From a bacterium (GTDB lineage: Bacteria; Patescibacteriota; Minisyncoccia; Phycocordibacterales; UBA1006): a DNA stretch of 64,000 bases. The position numbers and the translations under genes are program-made. Position 1 is the first letter of the stretch; every line of letters starts with the position of its first letter. Where the stretch lies: contig JAUIMI010000002.1 in the NCBI GenBank assembly GCA_030433255.1, positions 191,177 to 255,176 of the forward strand. The letters are read 5' to 3'. Shown here one piece after another: positions 9,064 through 17,416 of the stretch. Under the pieces are notes generated by a model. That model worked only from the letters and a program-made list of their open reading frames with translations, made no database searches and was not told the origin of the DNA.

Positions 9064-10149
9064 ATGAAAAATTCTCAAAACATATTAACAAAGAGAAATT
9101 TATTTTATTTTATTCAATTTTGTATTTTGTTCTTTGGTGTATCTTTTCCATTTTGGCAGGCAGCTGAAGTATTTCATGTATACCACCCATTATGGGTAAT
9201 TCTCCCTGGTACTCTTTTTGCGGTATTATTTGCTTTGGCTTTTGGAACATTTTTTAACCTTAATGAGAAAATACTTAAATATATAAAAACAATTATCAAT
9301 TACTGGCTTGCTGGTGGTTTTATTGTATTTTTTTCTTTACTTATACTACTTGGATTGAATTTTGTGTTTAATTTCCCGCAGGTATGGGTAATAGGGACAG
9401 GTCTTGCAATAGCAAGTTTACTCATTATGTATGCATACCATCATGCATCACGTATTTTTATTCATTCAATAGATATTGAATCTGATAAGATTGTACGCCC
9501 GTACTCCTTTATTCAACTGTCTGATATTCATATTGGTTCGAATGGAATTCATGAAGTTGAACGTATCCTAAATTCTATGAAATCTCTGAAATATGATTTT
9601 GTGGTTATTACAGGTGATTTAATTGATGAAGATTATGCTAGTTATCATGCACTTGAGCCGTTATCAAAAATCACCACCCCAATTTACTATATTACCGGGA
9701 ATCATGAATACTATTTACGACACAAATCTTTCAAAGATTTTATCAAAAAAACTGATATCTTTGATATAAATGATACCAAGACAAGCTTTAAAGAATTAGA
9801 TGTTTATGGTATTGATGAAAAATCTGATGCTGCTCAGGTTCTAGAGACTCTAAGTGTAGACAGAGAACGATATAGTATTGGTTTAATGCATGAACCACAC
9901 ACGCGGGAAATGCAAAAATCTGCAGAACAAGGAATTGATTTAATGCTCTCAGGGCACACTCATAATGGTCAAATTTTCCCCTTTACTCTTATGGTAAGAG
10001 GTAGATATAAATTTATAAAAGGATTATATCAAATCGCAAACATGTATATTCATGTGAGCCAAGGAACGAGCACATGGGGTCCGAAAATGCGTCTTGGTAC
10101 CAGTAACGAAATCACGCTTATCAATCTACAACCTAAAAACCAATCATAG
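9064..10149 (+). CDS. Membrane-anchored metallophosphoesterase (YkuE/YaeI-like), first of tandem pair
   Basis: This 361-residue protein has about four N-terminal membrane segments (residues 10-140) and then a calcineurin-like phosphoesterase domain. The metal-binding motifs are QLSDIHIGS, GDLIDE, ITGNHEYY, LMLSGHTHNGQIFP in order. Relatives such as B. subtilis YkuE and E. coli YaeI act at the membrane, YaeI on UDP-2,3-diacylglucosamine, but the substrate here is not known. A second, related gene follows at once. Confidence 0.9.
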   Translation: MKNSQNILTKRNLFYFIQFCILFFGVSFPFWQAAEVFHVYHPLWVILPGTLFAVLFALAFGTFFNLNEKILKYIKTIINYWLAGGFIVFFSLLILLGLNFVFNFPQVWVIGTGLAIASLLIMYAYHHASRIFIHSIDIESDKIVRPYSFIQLSDIHIGSNGIHEVERILNSMKSLKYDFVVITGDLIDEDYASYHALEPLSKITTPIYYITGNHEYYLRHKSFKDFIKKTDIFDINDTKTSFKELDVYGIDEKSDAAQVLETLSVDRERYSIGLMHEPHTREMQKSAEQGIDLMLSGHTHNGQIFPFTLMVRGRYKFIKGLYQIANMYIHVSQGTSTWGPKMRLGTSNEITLINLQPKNQS

Positions 10150-10189
10150 TATTGGTTTTTTTATATTTATGCTGGGGTATACTGATGTA

Positions 10190-11260
10190 ATGAATATTTT
10201 ACGAATTGTTATTATGGTTATTGCGACCGTTGTTTTCTTTGGATTACCAACATGGAATCTTGCACGGTTAAGAGGGAATAAACATATTCTCTGGGGGGTA
10301 GTTCCAATTATATTATTAATTTCTTCTTTTGCTTTTTCGCAAATTTTTGAATCATCACAAATGGTAGTTTTATACATGGTGGTTAAGCAATTAGCATACT
10401 ATATTCTCATTATTGGGATGATGTTATTTGCAGTGTCGGTCTTTTGGATGTTGTTTGGCCATGCTTTTAGGTTAAAAAATAAAACTATTTTTTGGCTTAT
10501 TGTTATTTCAACCCTAGTGTATATTTCAGTGGGTATGATAAACGGGCAAAGAATTGTTGTAAAAGACCTAACACTCCCTGCTGAGAATATCTCTCGTCAA
10601 TATGATTTTGTACATATTACTGATTTACATAGTGGTTCAACAGATCGAGCTCATGCACAACGTGTAGTCAATAAAATTAAACCATTGGGTGCAGAGTTTG
10701 TGGTTATTACTGGCGATTTTATAGATGAGTTTTATGTTTCAGAATATGATATTGAACCTTTTAATAGTTTAGATATTCCTATATTCCTAATTACTGGAAA
10801 CCATGAATATTATCTTGATGAAGGGAAAATTAATGAAGTTATTCAAAATACTGATATTCTCCTGATTGATGGAATGAAAATTGGTTTTGAAGAGTTGGAT
10901 ATTATCGGGGTAAGTGAACTTGCGACAGTTGACTATACCCTCGAAGGTGTTGGTGGTATCGATGAAAACCGTTATTCAATTATCTTGGATCATCAACCGA
11001 AAACCGATGAAGCTCATCGTGCGGCGGAAAATGGTGCTGAACTGATGCTCTCTGGTCATACTCATAAAGGTCAAGTATGGCCTATGAACTGGTTAGTTCG
11101 ATTACAGTTTATGTATATATCAGGTTTATATGAAATTGGTGATATGTTCCTTTATGTAAATCAAGGAACAGGAACATTAGGTCCAAAAATTCGAGTTAAT
11201 TCAGTCAATGAAATCACACACATACACCTTGAACCAAAACAACTTGATGTAAGGTTATAA
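10190..11260 (+). CDS. Membrane-anchored metallophosphoesterase, second of tandem pair
   Basis: I take ATG 10190 as the start because a TATACT box ends 6 nt before it, while earlier in-frame starts would overlap the previous gene. The 356-residue product has about four N-terminal membrane segments and a phosphoesterase domain with HITDLHSGS, GDFIDE, ITGNHEYY and LMLSGHTHKGQVWP. It is a clear paralogue of its neighbour, so the pair arose by tandem duplication. Having its own promoter means the copies can be expressed separately. Confidence 0.88.
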   Translation: MNILRIVIMVIATVVFFGLPTWNLARLRGNKHILWGVVPIILLISSFAFSQIFESSQMVVLYMVVKQLAYYILIIGMMLFAVSVFWMLFGHAFRLKNKTIFWLIVISTLVYISVGMINGQRIVVKDLTLPAENISRQYDFVHITDLHSGSTDRAHAQRVVNKIKPLGAEFVVITGDFIDEFYVSEYDIEPFNSLDIPIFLITGNHEYYLDEGKINEVIQNTDILLIDGMKIGFEELDIIGVSELATVDYTLEGVGGIDENRYSIILDHQPKTDEAHRAAENGAELMLSGHTHKGQVWPMNWLVRLQFMYISGLYEIGDMFLYVNQGTGTLGPKIRVNSVNEITHIHLEPKQLDVRL

Positions 11261-11264
11261 CGCT

Positions 11265-11519
11265 ATGAAAACCTTCACAGAAAAAGTTATTACTATTGTA
11301 AAAAAAATCCCAAAAGGAACAGTAATGACCTATAAACAGGTTGCAGAAAAAGCTGGCTCGCCTAGGGCGAGTCGTGCTGTAGGAAGTATTATGGCAAAAA
11401 ATAATGATGTTAATGTTCCATGTCATAGGGTCATTCATTCTGATGGAACAATTGGTCCATATAATGGTTTACGTGGAGAATCTAAAGAACAATTGTTAAA
11501 AAATGAAGGAGCTCTCTAA
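11265..11519 (+). CDS. One-domain MGMT-family DNA alkyltransferase-like protein
   Basis: This 84-residue protein is only the C-terminal DNA-binding and catalytic domain of O6-alkylguanine-DNA alkyltransferase (IPKGTVMTYKQVAEKAG, RASRAVGSIMAKN, VPCHRVIHSDG). The acceptor cysteine of PCHR is kept. It is therefore not a classic ATL protein, in which Trp or Ala replaces this Cys. It could remove alkyl groups itself or flag lesions for repair. It starts 4 bp after the phosphoesterase stop, so it is probably the last gene of that operon. Confidence 0.88.
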   Translation: MKTFTEKVITIVKKIPKGTVMTYKQVAEKAGSPRASRAVGSIMAKNNDVNVPCHRVIHSDGTIGPYNGLRGESKEQLLKNEGAL

Positions 11520-11547
11520 AAGCTTCTTTTTTGTTATACTTTAAAAT

Positions 11548-12603
11548 ATGAAAACAATAGTATTCACAATAATTTTCTCTCTTGTGTTTCCAATACTATC
11601 CTTTGCTCAATCTGCAAATATTGGAATCATTGATGGTATTTGGTTTTCTGATGATATATTTTTTGCTGGAGATCCGATTCGTATTTATACTGCAATACAA
11701 AATAATAGCGGTGAAGATATTCAAGGAAGGGTTGAGTTTTTTGATAATGATATTTCTATTGGATCTAAAGAGTTCACAACACTTAACAATCGTTTATCTG
11801 AAGTGTGGCTTGATGCAATTATTACCGAGGGAGCCCATGATTATTCAGTCGCTATTACTGAAGCAGCAATTAATAAACCAGGAGAAGCAACTAAACCAAT
11901 CACACCCAGAGTGATAACCTCTCAAAATACTTTAATTGCTGACGTTGATACTGATGGAGATAATATTGGAGATACAGATGACGATGATGATGATAACGAT
12001 GGGTTTTCTGATGTAGAAGAATTAGCAGCAGGTACTGATTCTCTCGATAGTACAAGTAAACCTAGAGAAGAAGAACCTGAATCTGATTTTGATTCCGAAG
12101 AAGAATCAATTCTTGATAAAGTTATTGCTATACTCTCTGGCTCAAATAGTGATAATAGAGATGCAGAAAATTCAAAAGAAGATTCTACTGAGCCGGAATC
12201 AGTAGAAGAAGTGGAACCAATAACAAACCCTCAATTCATCCAAAACATAGAAGCAACATATCCAATCGTTACCCGTGTTACAAAACCTATAAATAGTGTT
12301 CAAAACACCATTGTTCCTAGAATCGAACAAGAAAAAAAACGTGTATCGGTGCTACGAGATGATGCTAATGTTTTGAATACCAGTAATGAATCTACCGTTG
12401 AAGGGGAATTCCCTGAATATAAAGAAAAAAGAGAATTTGCATATTGGATGTACAGTTTTTATCAGTTTATTCTCTCGGTAATATCTTGGATATTTTCTTG
12501 TATTTTCTGTATGATTATATTGTTGTTTATTGCTCTTCATCTAGTCTTAAAAATACTATTTAAGTTGTTCAGAAATCGATTTGGACATATAGTTCATAAA
12601 TAA
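11548..12603 (+). CDS. Secreted surface protein with thrombospondin type 3-like Ca-binding segment
   Basis: This 351-residue protein has a signal peptide (MKTIVFTIIFSLVFPILSFAQ), an immunoglobulin-like domain (about 25-125), then an acidic thrombospondin-type-3 segment near 130-170 with DTDGDNIGDTDDDDDDNDGF and EELAAGTDSLD. A low-complexity acidic linker and a C-terminal membrane segment (about 300-335) with basic cytoplasmic tail follow. The layout suits a calcium-stabilised protein anchored in the membrane and exposed outside. A TATACT box ends 7 nt before the ATG. Confidence 0.85.
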   Translation: MKTIVFTIIFSLVFPILSFAQSANIGIIDGIWFSDDIFFAGDPIRIYTAIQNNSGEDIQGRVEFFDNDISIGSKEFTTLNNRLSEVWLDAIITEGAHDYSVAITEAAINKPGEATKPITPRVITSQNTLIADVDTDGDNIGDTDDDDDDNDGFSDVEELAAGTDSLDSTSKPREEEPESDFDSEEESILDKVIAILSGSNSDNRDAENSKEDSTEPESVEEVEPITNPQFIQNIEATYPIVTRVTKPINSVQNTIVPRIEQEKKRVSVLRDDANVLNTSNESTVEGEFPEYKEKREFAYWMYSFYQFILSVISWIFSCIFCMIILLFIALHLVLKILFKLFRNRFGHIVHK

Positions 12604-12629
12604 AACACTCGCGTTTGTGCGAGTGTTTT
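12602..12629. terminator. Bidirectional terminator between convergent genes
   Basis: AAAACACTCGC and GCGAGTGTTTT form an 11-bp stem around GTTTGT, with A residues on one side and T residues on the other. It can stop transcripts from both sides. Confidence 0.85.
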
Positions 12630-13875
12630 ATATATGCATTCCAGCAACATATCCCGTTGTCCAACATAGCTGGAGTGAATATCCACCAGAGGGTCTGTTT
12701 ACATGAAGCATGTCTCCAATGATATACAAGTTAGAGAATTTTTTTGATTGCATTGTTTTTGTATCAATTTCTTCAAGGGGGATACCACCATCGGCAATAA
12801 CAGCCCTATCTAATCCCATGAGCCCACTAATAGTTAATGGTAAGTGTTTCATGAGTTCAAGTAAACGTTTGCGTTCCTCTGCGGTAACTTCATTGACCTT
12901 TTTGTGAGGATTTTCCAATCGAGCTAAGTCATGAATAACCTCTGCAACACGTTTCGGCAGGAGAGCAGTGAGTGCATTATTAATATTTTTATTTTTGTGT
13001 GCTTCGAAAATTTTAAGAATGCGTTTATCTAATGACCCTTTATCTGTGTCAGGGAAGAGGTCAATTTCTGCTGTTACTACACCCTGATTTAATAAATCTG
13101 CTACTTGTTTTGAGCTATTTAAGATAAGAGGTGATGATAATCCAAAATGAGTAAACAATATTTTACCTGTTTTTGAAAATGATTTTTTACCATTACTAAA
13201 AAAACTAATTTTCATGAACGAAAGACTTGTTCCCGAAAGGTGTTTAATCCAAAAATCATCAGAACGTAGTGGAACAATATTCGGGGTAGGGGTATGAATA
13301 GTATGACCTATTTTCTTCATCCATTTGAATCCATCTCCAGTTGAACCTGTTTCAGGGTAGGCAACACCACCAACAGAAATAATTACTTTCTCAGCAGTAT
13401 AGCGATACTGCTGCGTATCAACAGCAGAGATTTTTCCTGATTTTATTTGAATATCCTTTACGGGTGATTGGTATTTAATTTCTACTCCATTTTTTTGAAT
13501 ATATTCTTTCATTACCTTATAGACATCGTAGGCCTTTTCTGATTTTGGAAAAACTCGATTACGAGCTTGAGTCACAAGTGGGAGTTTCTTTTTTTCAAAA
13601 AACGTAAAGGTATCCTTAACTGAAAATTGAGAAAATGGAGAATGGAGAAATCGTGCATTTTCTCCATAATGTTCAAGTAGTTTTCTGTTATCTAATTCAT
13701 AATTAGTAATATTACATCGGCCACCACCAGTAATCTTTAATTTTTCACCTAGATCATTATTTTTTTCAAGCAGAAGTACTTTTTTATTATTTTTAGCAGC
13801 TGTTCCTGCCGCCATCATTCCTGCAGGACCACCACCAATAACAATAACATCATAGTGTGTTGGGTGTATTTTCAT
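12628..13875 (-). CDS. HI0933-family flavoprotein (NAD(P)/FAD-dependent oxidoreductase)
   Basis: This 415-residue protein has an N-terminal FAD-binding GxGxxG motif (VIGGGPAGMMAAGTAAKN), then LKITGGGRCNITN, which is characteristic of the HI0933/YhiN family, and a C-terminal GDMLHVNRPSGGYSLQLCW block typical of the group. The exact substrate of the family is unsettled. On the minus strand TATACT ends 6 nt before the ATG, so the mRNA should be leaderless. Confidence 0.92.
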   Translation of the reverse strand: MKIHPTHYDVIVIGGGPAGMMAAGTAAKNNKKVLLLEKNNDLGEKLKITGGGRCNITNYELDNRKLLEHYGENARFLHSPFSQFSVKDTFTFFEKKKLPLVTQARNRVFPKSEKAYDVYKVMKEYIQKNGVEIKYQSPVKDIQIKSGKISAVDTQQYRYTAEKVIISVGGVAYPETGSTGDGFKWMKKIGHTIHTPTPNIVPLRSDDFWIKHLSGTSLSFMKISFFSNGKKSFSKTGKILFTHFGLSSPLILNSSKQVADLLNQGVVTAEIDLFPDTDKGSLDKRILKIFEAHKNKNINNALTALLPKRVAEVIHDLARLENPHKKVNEVTAEERKRLLELMKHLPLTISGLMGLDRAVIADGGIPLEEIDTKTMQSKKFSNLYIIGDMLHVNRPSGGYSLQLCWTTGYVAGMHI

Positions 13876-13932
13876 AATTAGAGTATACCTATAGTGTTTT
13901 TTTTTGGAAGTTTTTTACTATACTTAAAGTAT

Positions 13933-14070
13933 ATGAATAAGGGAAATATTTTAATAATTTCAATCGTTGTATTAATTGTATTAGCAGGAGTTTGGTATTT
14001 TGCTGAAAAAGAAATTACTCAAAATTCTTTTCAGCCAGTAGATAGTGGATATGATTTTGGGATTCAGTAG
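13933..14070 (+). CDS. Small single-pass membrane protein, 45 residues
   Basis: ATG 13933 opens 45 codons: one hydrophobic helix (ILIISIVVLIVLAGVWYF) and a short C-terminal tail ending in SGYDFGIQ. TATACT ends 8 nt before the ATG, matching the leaderless promoters of other genes here, which supports it as a real gene. No family is recognised. Confidence 0.65.
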   Translation: MNKGNILIISIVVLIVLAGVWYFAEKEITQNSFQPVDSGYDFGIQ

Positions 14071-14090
14071 AATTCACATAATTTTAAATA

Positions 14091-14119
14091 TTGATTTTTT
14101 TAAAAAATATTATTAAAAT
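14091..14119 (+). promoter_or_regulatory. Promoter with -35 TTGATT and -10 TAAAAT
   Basis: The two boxes at 14091-14096 and 14114-14119 are 17 bp apart. A G-free leader of 27 nt leads to ATG 14147. Confidence 0.5.
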
Positions 14120-14146
14120 AATAACAAAACAATAAAATATTTTATT

Positions 14147-14721
14147 ATGGTACTTAATAAAAATTCTCAATTAAAAGATTTGAAAGAGGTATTAGTTTCT
14201 TGTGGAATTGATTATAGTTGTTGGGGGAAAGGTTCAACTAAATCTCTCGAACAATTGTTTCAAGAAATTCAATCTGGTGATTGTATTTTGCATTACTCAA
14301 GCGATAAAATTATTCGTTCTGTTTCTGTAGTTACTGTTGATATTTTTTTTTTGAAAAGAATGGTTCTTTGTATGAGCTTTTCGAAGAAAAGCAAATATTT
14401 AGTAACGGATCAGAAAAAATACGAAAACTTAACAGTTCTCTTTCGGAAAAAATCAAATATTCTGAATCTGTGGAAGAAGCACTCGTTCGTATGGTACAAG
14501 AAGAAACAGGAATCACTATTGAATTATCTCGTTTTAAAATTGCTATTTTAAATAGAACCGATGCTAAAACTTCAAATAGTTATCCTGGTGTTTATTCACG
14601 TTATTCGTTTCGAGATTACTATGTGTTTCTTAATCAAGATGAATATATTGCATCTGGCTATGACGAAATACAAAAAGATAAAACTTCATATTTTAAATGG
14701 AGAGAAGTGAGTCACGCATAA
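14147..14721 (+). pseudogene. Nudix-like hydrolase, -1 frameshift at T10
   Basis: The first frame starts at ATG 14147. Around the T10 run (14343-14352) the downstream homology moves to the -1 frame, giving EKNGSLYELFEEKQIF, then SSLSEKIKYSE and EALVRMVQEETGI up to 14721. The last is a Nudix-box-like core with the EE-x-G signature, though the usual leading G-x5-E is weak. Nudix enzymes hydrolyse nucleoside diphosphates linked to another group. T TTT TTG is a possible slippery sequence. A homopolymer under-call, decay or slippage could all explain the break. Without repair only the first 67 or so residues are native. Confidence 0.65.
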
Positions 14722-14727
14722 TTACCT

Positions 14728-14757
14728 AACCTTACATATATATGTAAGGTTATTTTT
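14728..14757 (+). terminator. Intrinsic terminator
   Basis: AACCTTACATA and TATGTAAGGTT form an 11-bp stem with a 2-nt loop, followed by ATTTTT, just after the Nudix frame. Confidence 0.8.
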
Positions 14758-14789
14758 ATATCTTGTAATATATTGATATAATCATATAT

Positions 14790-15407
14790 ATGTTTGTACT
14801 ACCAGAATTAAAAAACCCATATTCAGCCTATGAACCGTATATTGATGCTAAAACGATGGAAATTCACCATCAAAAACATCACGCAGGGTATATTAAAAAA
14901 CTTAATCAAGCAATGGTTGATAATGATTTAAAAAATGAACGCATCGAGGACTTGTTTGAAACAATTTCAGATTTACCTGAGATTATTCGGAATAATGCTG
15001 GAGGGCACTATAATCATACGGTTTTTTGGTCATTGTTAAATAACACTATGACCACACCTTCATCTCAATTGTTAACCATGATTAATAATACTTTTGGGAA
15101 TCTAGAAGATTTTAAGGCAGAATTTACCAAAGCTGCTTTGTCTGTATTTGGATCAGGTTGGGTATGGCTTGTTATCAATAATCAACACGCTTTAGAAATT
15201 GTCACAACAAAAAATCAAGATAACCCGCTTATGAATGATATTAATTTAGGGTATCCACTGTTGTGTATGGATGTGTGGGAGCACGCATACTATCTGAAAT
15301 ATCAAAACAAACGAGTAGAATATATCACCGCACTTTGGGCACTTATTGATTGGGATCAGGTTTCTTTTCGATATTCTGAAAAACCAGAAATGAATGACCT
15401 TGCTTAA
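14790..15407 (+). CDS. sodA: Superoxide dismutase, Fe/Mn family (Mn-type residues)
   Basis: This 205-residue enzyme converts superoxide to oxygen and hydrogen peroxide in the cytoplasm. The metal ligands are visible in EIHHQKHHAGYI, HYNHTVFW and MDVWEHAYYLKY. The active-site pattern is Mn-type: Gly in NNAGGH and Gln in NQDNPL. It lacks an export signal. TATAAT at 14777-14782 ends 7 nt before the ATG. Its presence with MsrB and Bcp suggests exposure to oxygen. Confidence 0.95.
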   Translation: MFVLPELKNPYSAYEPYIDAKTMEIHHQKHHAGYIKKLNQAMVDNDLKNERIEDLFETISDLPEIIRNNAGGHYNHTVFWSLLNNTMTTPSSQLLTMINNTFGNLEDFKAEFTKAALSVFGSGWVWLVINNQHALEIVTTKNQDNPLMNDINLGYPLLCMDVWEHAYYLKYQNKRVEYITALWALIDWDQVSFRYSEKPEMNDLA

Positions 15408-15414
15408 TGAGACA

Positions 15415-15780
15415 ATGTTAACATTAGAACAACTAACTGATTTTTGTATGGATTTTCCTGGTACTAACCAGGATTTTCCTTTTGATACAAAAACCATGGT
15501 TTTTAAGATCTCTGGAAAAATGTTTGCCCTTATTAATGTTGAACAGTGGATGCAGGGAGTTGAACGTATTAATGTAAAGTGTACACCGACCTACGCACTA
15601 CAGTTACGTGAAGAATATGAATCCATTGTTCCTGGATACCATATGAATAAAAAACATTGGAATACCTTAGTACTCCATGAAGGAGAGCTTTCAAAAGAGC
15701 TTGTTTTCCAACTTATTGATAATTCGTATAATCTTGTTATTCAAGGTTTATCTAAAAAAGAAAGAGCTTTATTAGAATAA
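15415..15780 (+). CDS. MmcQ/YjbR family protein
   Basis: This 121-residue protein of the small MmcQ/YjbR fold has FCMDFPGTNQDFPFDTKT at its start, KMFALINVE, KCTPTYALQLREEYESIVPGYHMNKKHWNTL and a C-terminal helix. The fold resembles DNA-binding modules, but the function is unknown. I use ATG 15415, 8 bp after the sodA stop; an earlier in-frame ATG at 15394 would overlap sodA. The terminator stem overlaps its last codons. Confidence 0.85.
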   Translation: MLTLEQLTDFCMDFPGTNQDFPFDTKTMVFKISGKMFALINVEQWMQGVERINVKCTPTYALQLREEYESIVPGYHMNKKHWNTLVLHEGELSKELVFQLIDNSYNLVIQGLSKKERALLE

Positions 15781-15790
15781 GCTCTTTTTG
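15761..15790 (+). terminator. Intrinsic terminator overlapping the YjbR stop
   Basis: AAAGAGCTT (coding) pairs with AAGCTCTTT after the stop, followed by T residues. Confidence 0.8.
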
Positions 15791-15920
15791 TTTTTTCTTT
15801 TGATAAAAAATATTTTTCTTATTTTATAGGTGTTTCATGCGTAAAATTCTTGACGCTGATTTGGATAAATTATTTACTACGAGTTTTTTAGCTAAAAATT
15901 TGCACATGATTATAGGCTCT

Positions 15921-16041
15921 TGGTATAATGTCATTATATAATCAAATGCTACATGAATACACAAGATTTTTCGTCTTGTAGGAATTTATTCTGTATTTTT
16001 GAAGCATCTATTATTCGACGGTAACTATTTAAATTCAAAAT
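15921..16041 (+). promoter_or_regulatory. Promoter and long leader of nrdB
   Basis: A TATAAT box near 15923 within TTGGTATAATG gives a leader of about 110 nt, unusually long for this window. The leader contains a hairpin (ACAAGA/TCTTGT around TTTTTCG, about 15960-15980). No NrdR box or known riboswitch was recognised. A 34-codon frame at 15837-15941 overlaps the promoter and is probably not a gene. Confidence 0.4.
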
Positions 16042-17316
16042 ATGGAAATAACACAAGTACAAAAACGAAATGGTGATATACGAGACTTTGATGTTCAAAA
16101 AATTATCAAAGCTATCGGAAATGCAATGCGAGAAAGGGGAATAGGTGATCGTTCTGATGCAGAAAAGGTTGCAGAAATGGTTTACCAAGAGCTACTACAA
16201 CGTGCAGAAATGAATCCAAGTTATATTCCTAACATTGAAGAAATTCAGGATATTGTTGAGGAAGCTCTTATGCTCTCTGGGTACCGAGATGTTGCTCGGG
16301 CGTATATTTTATATCGTCAAGCACGTGCTGCTGAACGAAAAACAAATATTTTTGAAAGACGAGTTGCATTGAAACCTTACGAATACCCTCAATTGAATGA
16401 ATATGTTGATGCAATTCGTCATTCATATTGGATTCATACTGAGTTTAATTTTACTGCTGATATTCAAGATTTTAATGTAAATCTCAGTGATACTGAGCGA
16501 AATGCACTAAAGAATGCGATGTTAGCTATTTCACAAATTGAAGTTGCTGTTAAAACTTTTTGGGGGGATATCTACAAACGAATGCCAAAGGCAGAGATTG
16601 GAGCTGTTGGGGCAACTTTTGCTGAATCAGAGGTACGACATCATGATGCCTATTCACACTTATTAGAAATTCTGGGGCTTAATAACGAATTTAAGATTCT
16701 CAAAAAAAATCCAGTTATCATGAAACGCGTTCGTTATCTAGATGAATCTCTGCGCCATGCAAAAAGTTCTGATAACAAAGATTACTTTGAGGCTATTATG
16801 CTTTTCTCACTATTTATTGAGCATGTGTCACTTTTCTCTCAGTTTTTAATTATCATGTCCTTTAATAAGTTTAAAAACCAATTTAAGGGAATCTCTAATG
16901 TCGTAGAGGCAACTTCAAAAGAAGAGCAGATTCATGGGAATTTTGGAACTGAAGTTATTAATATTATTAAAGAAGAGAATCCACACTGGTTTACCGCTGA
17001 AACAAACGATATGGTTCGTAATATGTGTCTTGAGGCATATGAAGCAGAGGCTGAAGTTATCGATTGGATTTTTGAAGATGGAGAACTCGATTTCCTCCCA
17101 TCCTCAGTTGTAAAAGAATTTGTTAAAGATAGATTCAATAGAGCATTAAAAGGTATTGGTGTAACACCTGTATTTGAAACAGATGAAAGTCTTGTTTTAC
17201 AATCAGAATGGTTTGATGATGAAATTTTAGCAACAAAACACGGAGATTTCTTTGATAAACGTTCTATTAACTACAACAAACGAAGTAAATCTATCACGAG
17301 TGATGATTTATTCTAG
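16042..17316 (+). CDS. nrdB: Ribonucleotide reductase class I small subunit with N-terminal ATP-cone
   Basis: This 424-residue subunit generates the radical used by NrdA to make deoxyribonucleotides. Residues 5-95 are an ATP-cone (VQKRNGDIRDFDVQKI), which is usually on NrdA. The ferritin-like radical domain follows with E167, E197 and H200 (SEVRHHDAYSH), Y204 at the radical position, E260, and E295/H298 (EEQIH). ATP-cone-bearing NrdB proteins are known in a subclass, for example Leeuwenhoekiella blandensis, where dATP inhibits by oligomerising NrdB. The C-terminal tail ending SDDLF should dock to NrdA. Confidence 0.95.
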   Translation: MEITQVQKRNGDIRDFDVQKIIKAIGNAMRERGIGDRSDAEKVAEMVYQELLQRAEMNPSYIPNIEEIQDIVEEALMLSGYRDVARAYILYRQARAAERKTNIFERRVALKPYEYPQLNEYVDAIRHSYWIHTEFNFTADIQDFNVNLSDTERNALKNAMLAISQIEVAVKTFWGDIYKRMPKAEIGAVGATFAESEVRHHDAYSHLLEILGLNNEFKILKKNPVIMKRVRYLDESLRHAKSSDNKDYFEAIMLFSLFIEHVSLFSQFLIIMSFNKFKNQFKGISNVVEATSKEEQIHGNFGTEVINIIKEENPHWFTAETNDMVRNMCLEAYEAEAEVIDWIFEDGELDFLPSSVVKEFVKDRFNRALKGIGVTPVFETDESLVLQSEWFDDEILATKHGDFFDKRSINYNKRSKSITSDDLF

Positions 17317-17340
17317 TGAGAATTCACACGCACATTAATT

Positions 17341-17375
17341 ACATAAACAGACCTATAGATTAGGTCTGTTTATGT
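17341..17375. repeat. Perfect 15-bp inverted repeat between nrdB and nrdA
   Basis: ACATAAACAGACCTA and its exact complement flank TAGAT. There is no clear T run after it, so it may be an RNA-stabilising or attenuating hairpin rather than a terminator. Confidence 0.7.
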
Positions 17376-17416
17376 ATAACTTATATTTATTATTTTAAAA
17401 AAACTATTACTTACAT

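Noticed and set aside
15837-15941. A 34-codon frame upstream of nrdB
   Set aside because: It overlaps the likely nrdB -10 box, has no promoter of its own and no family similarity.
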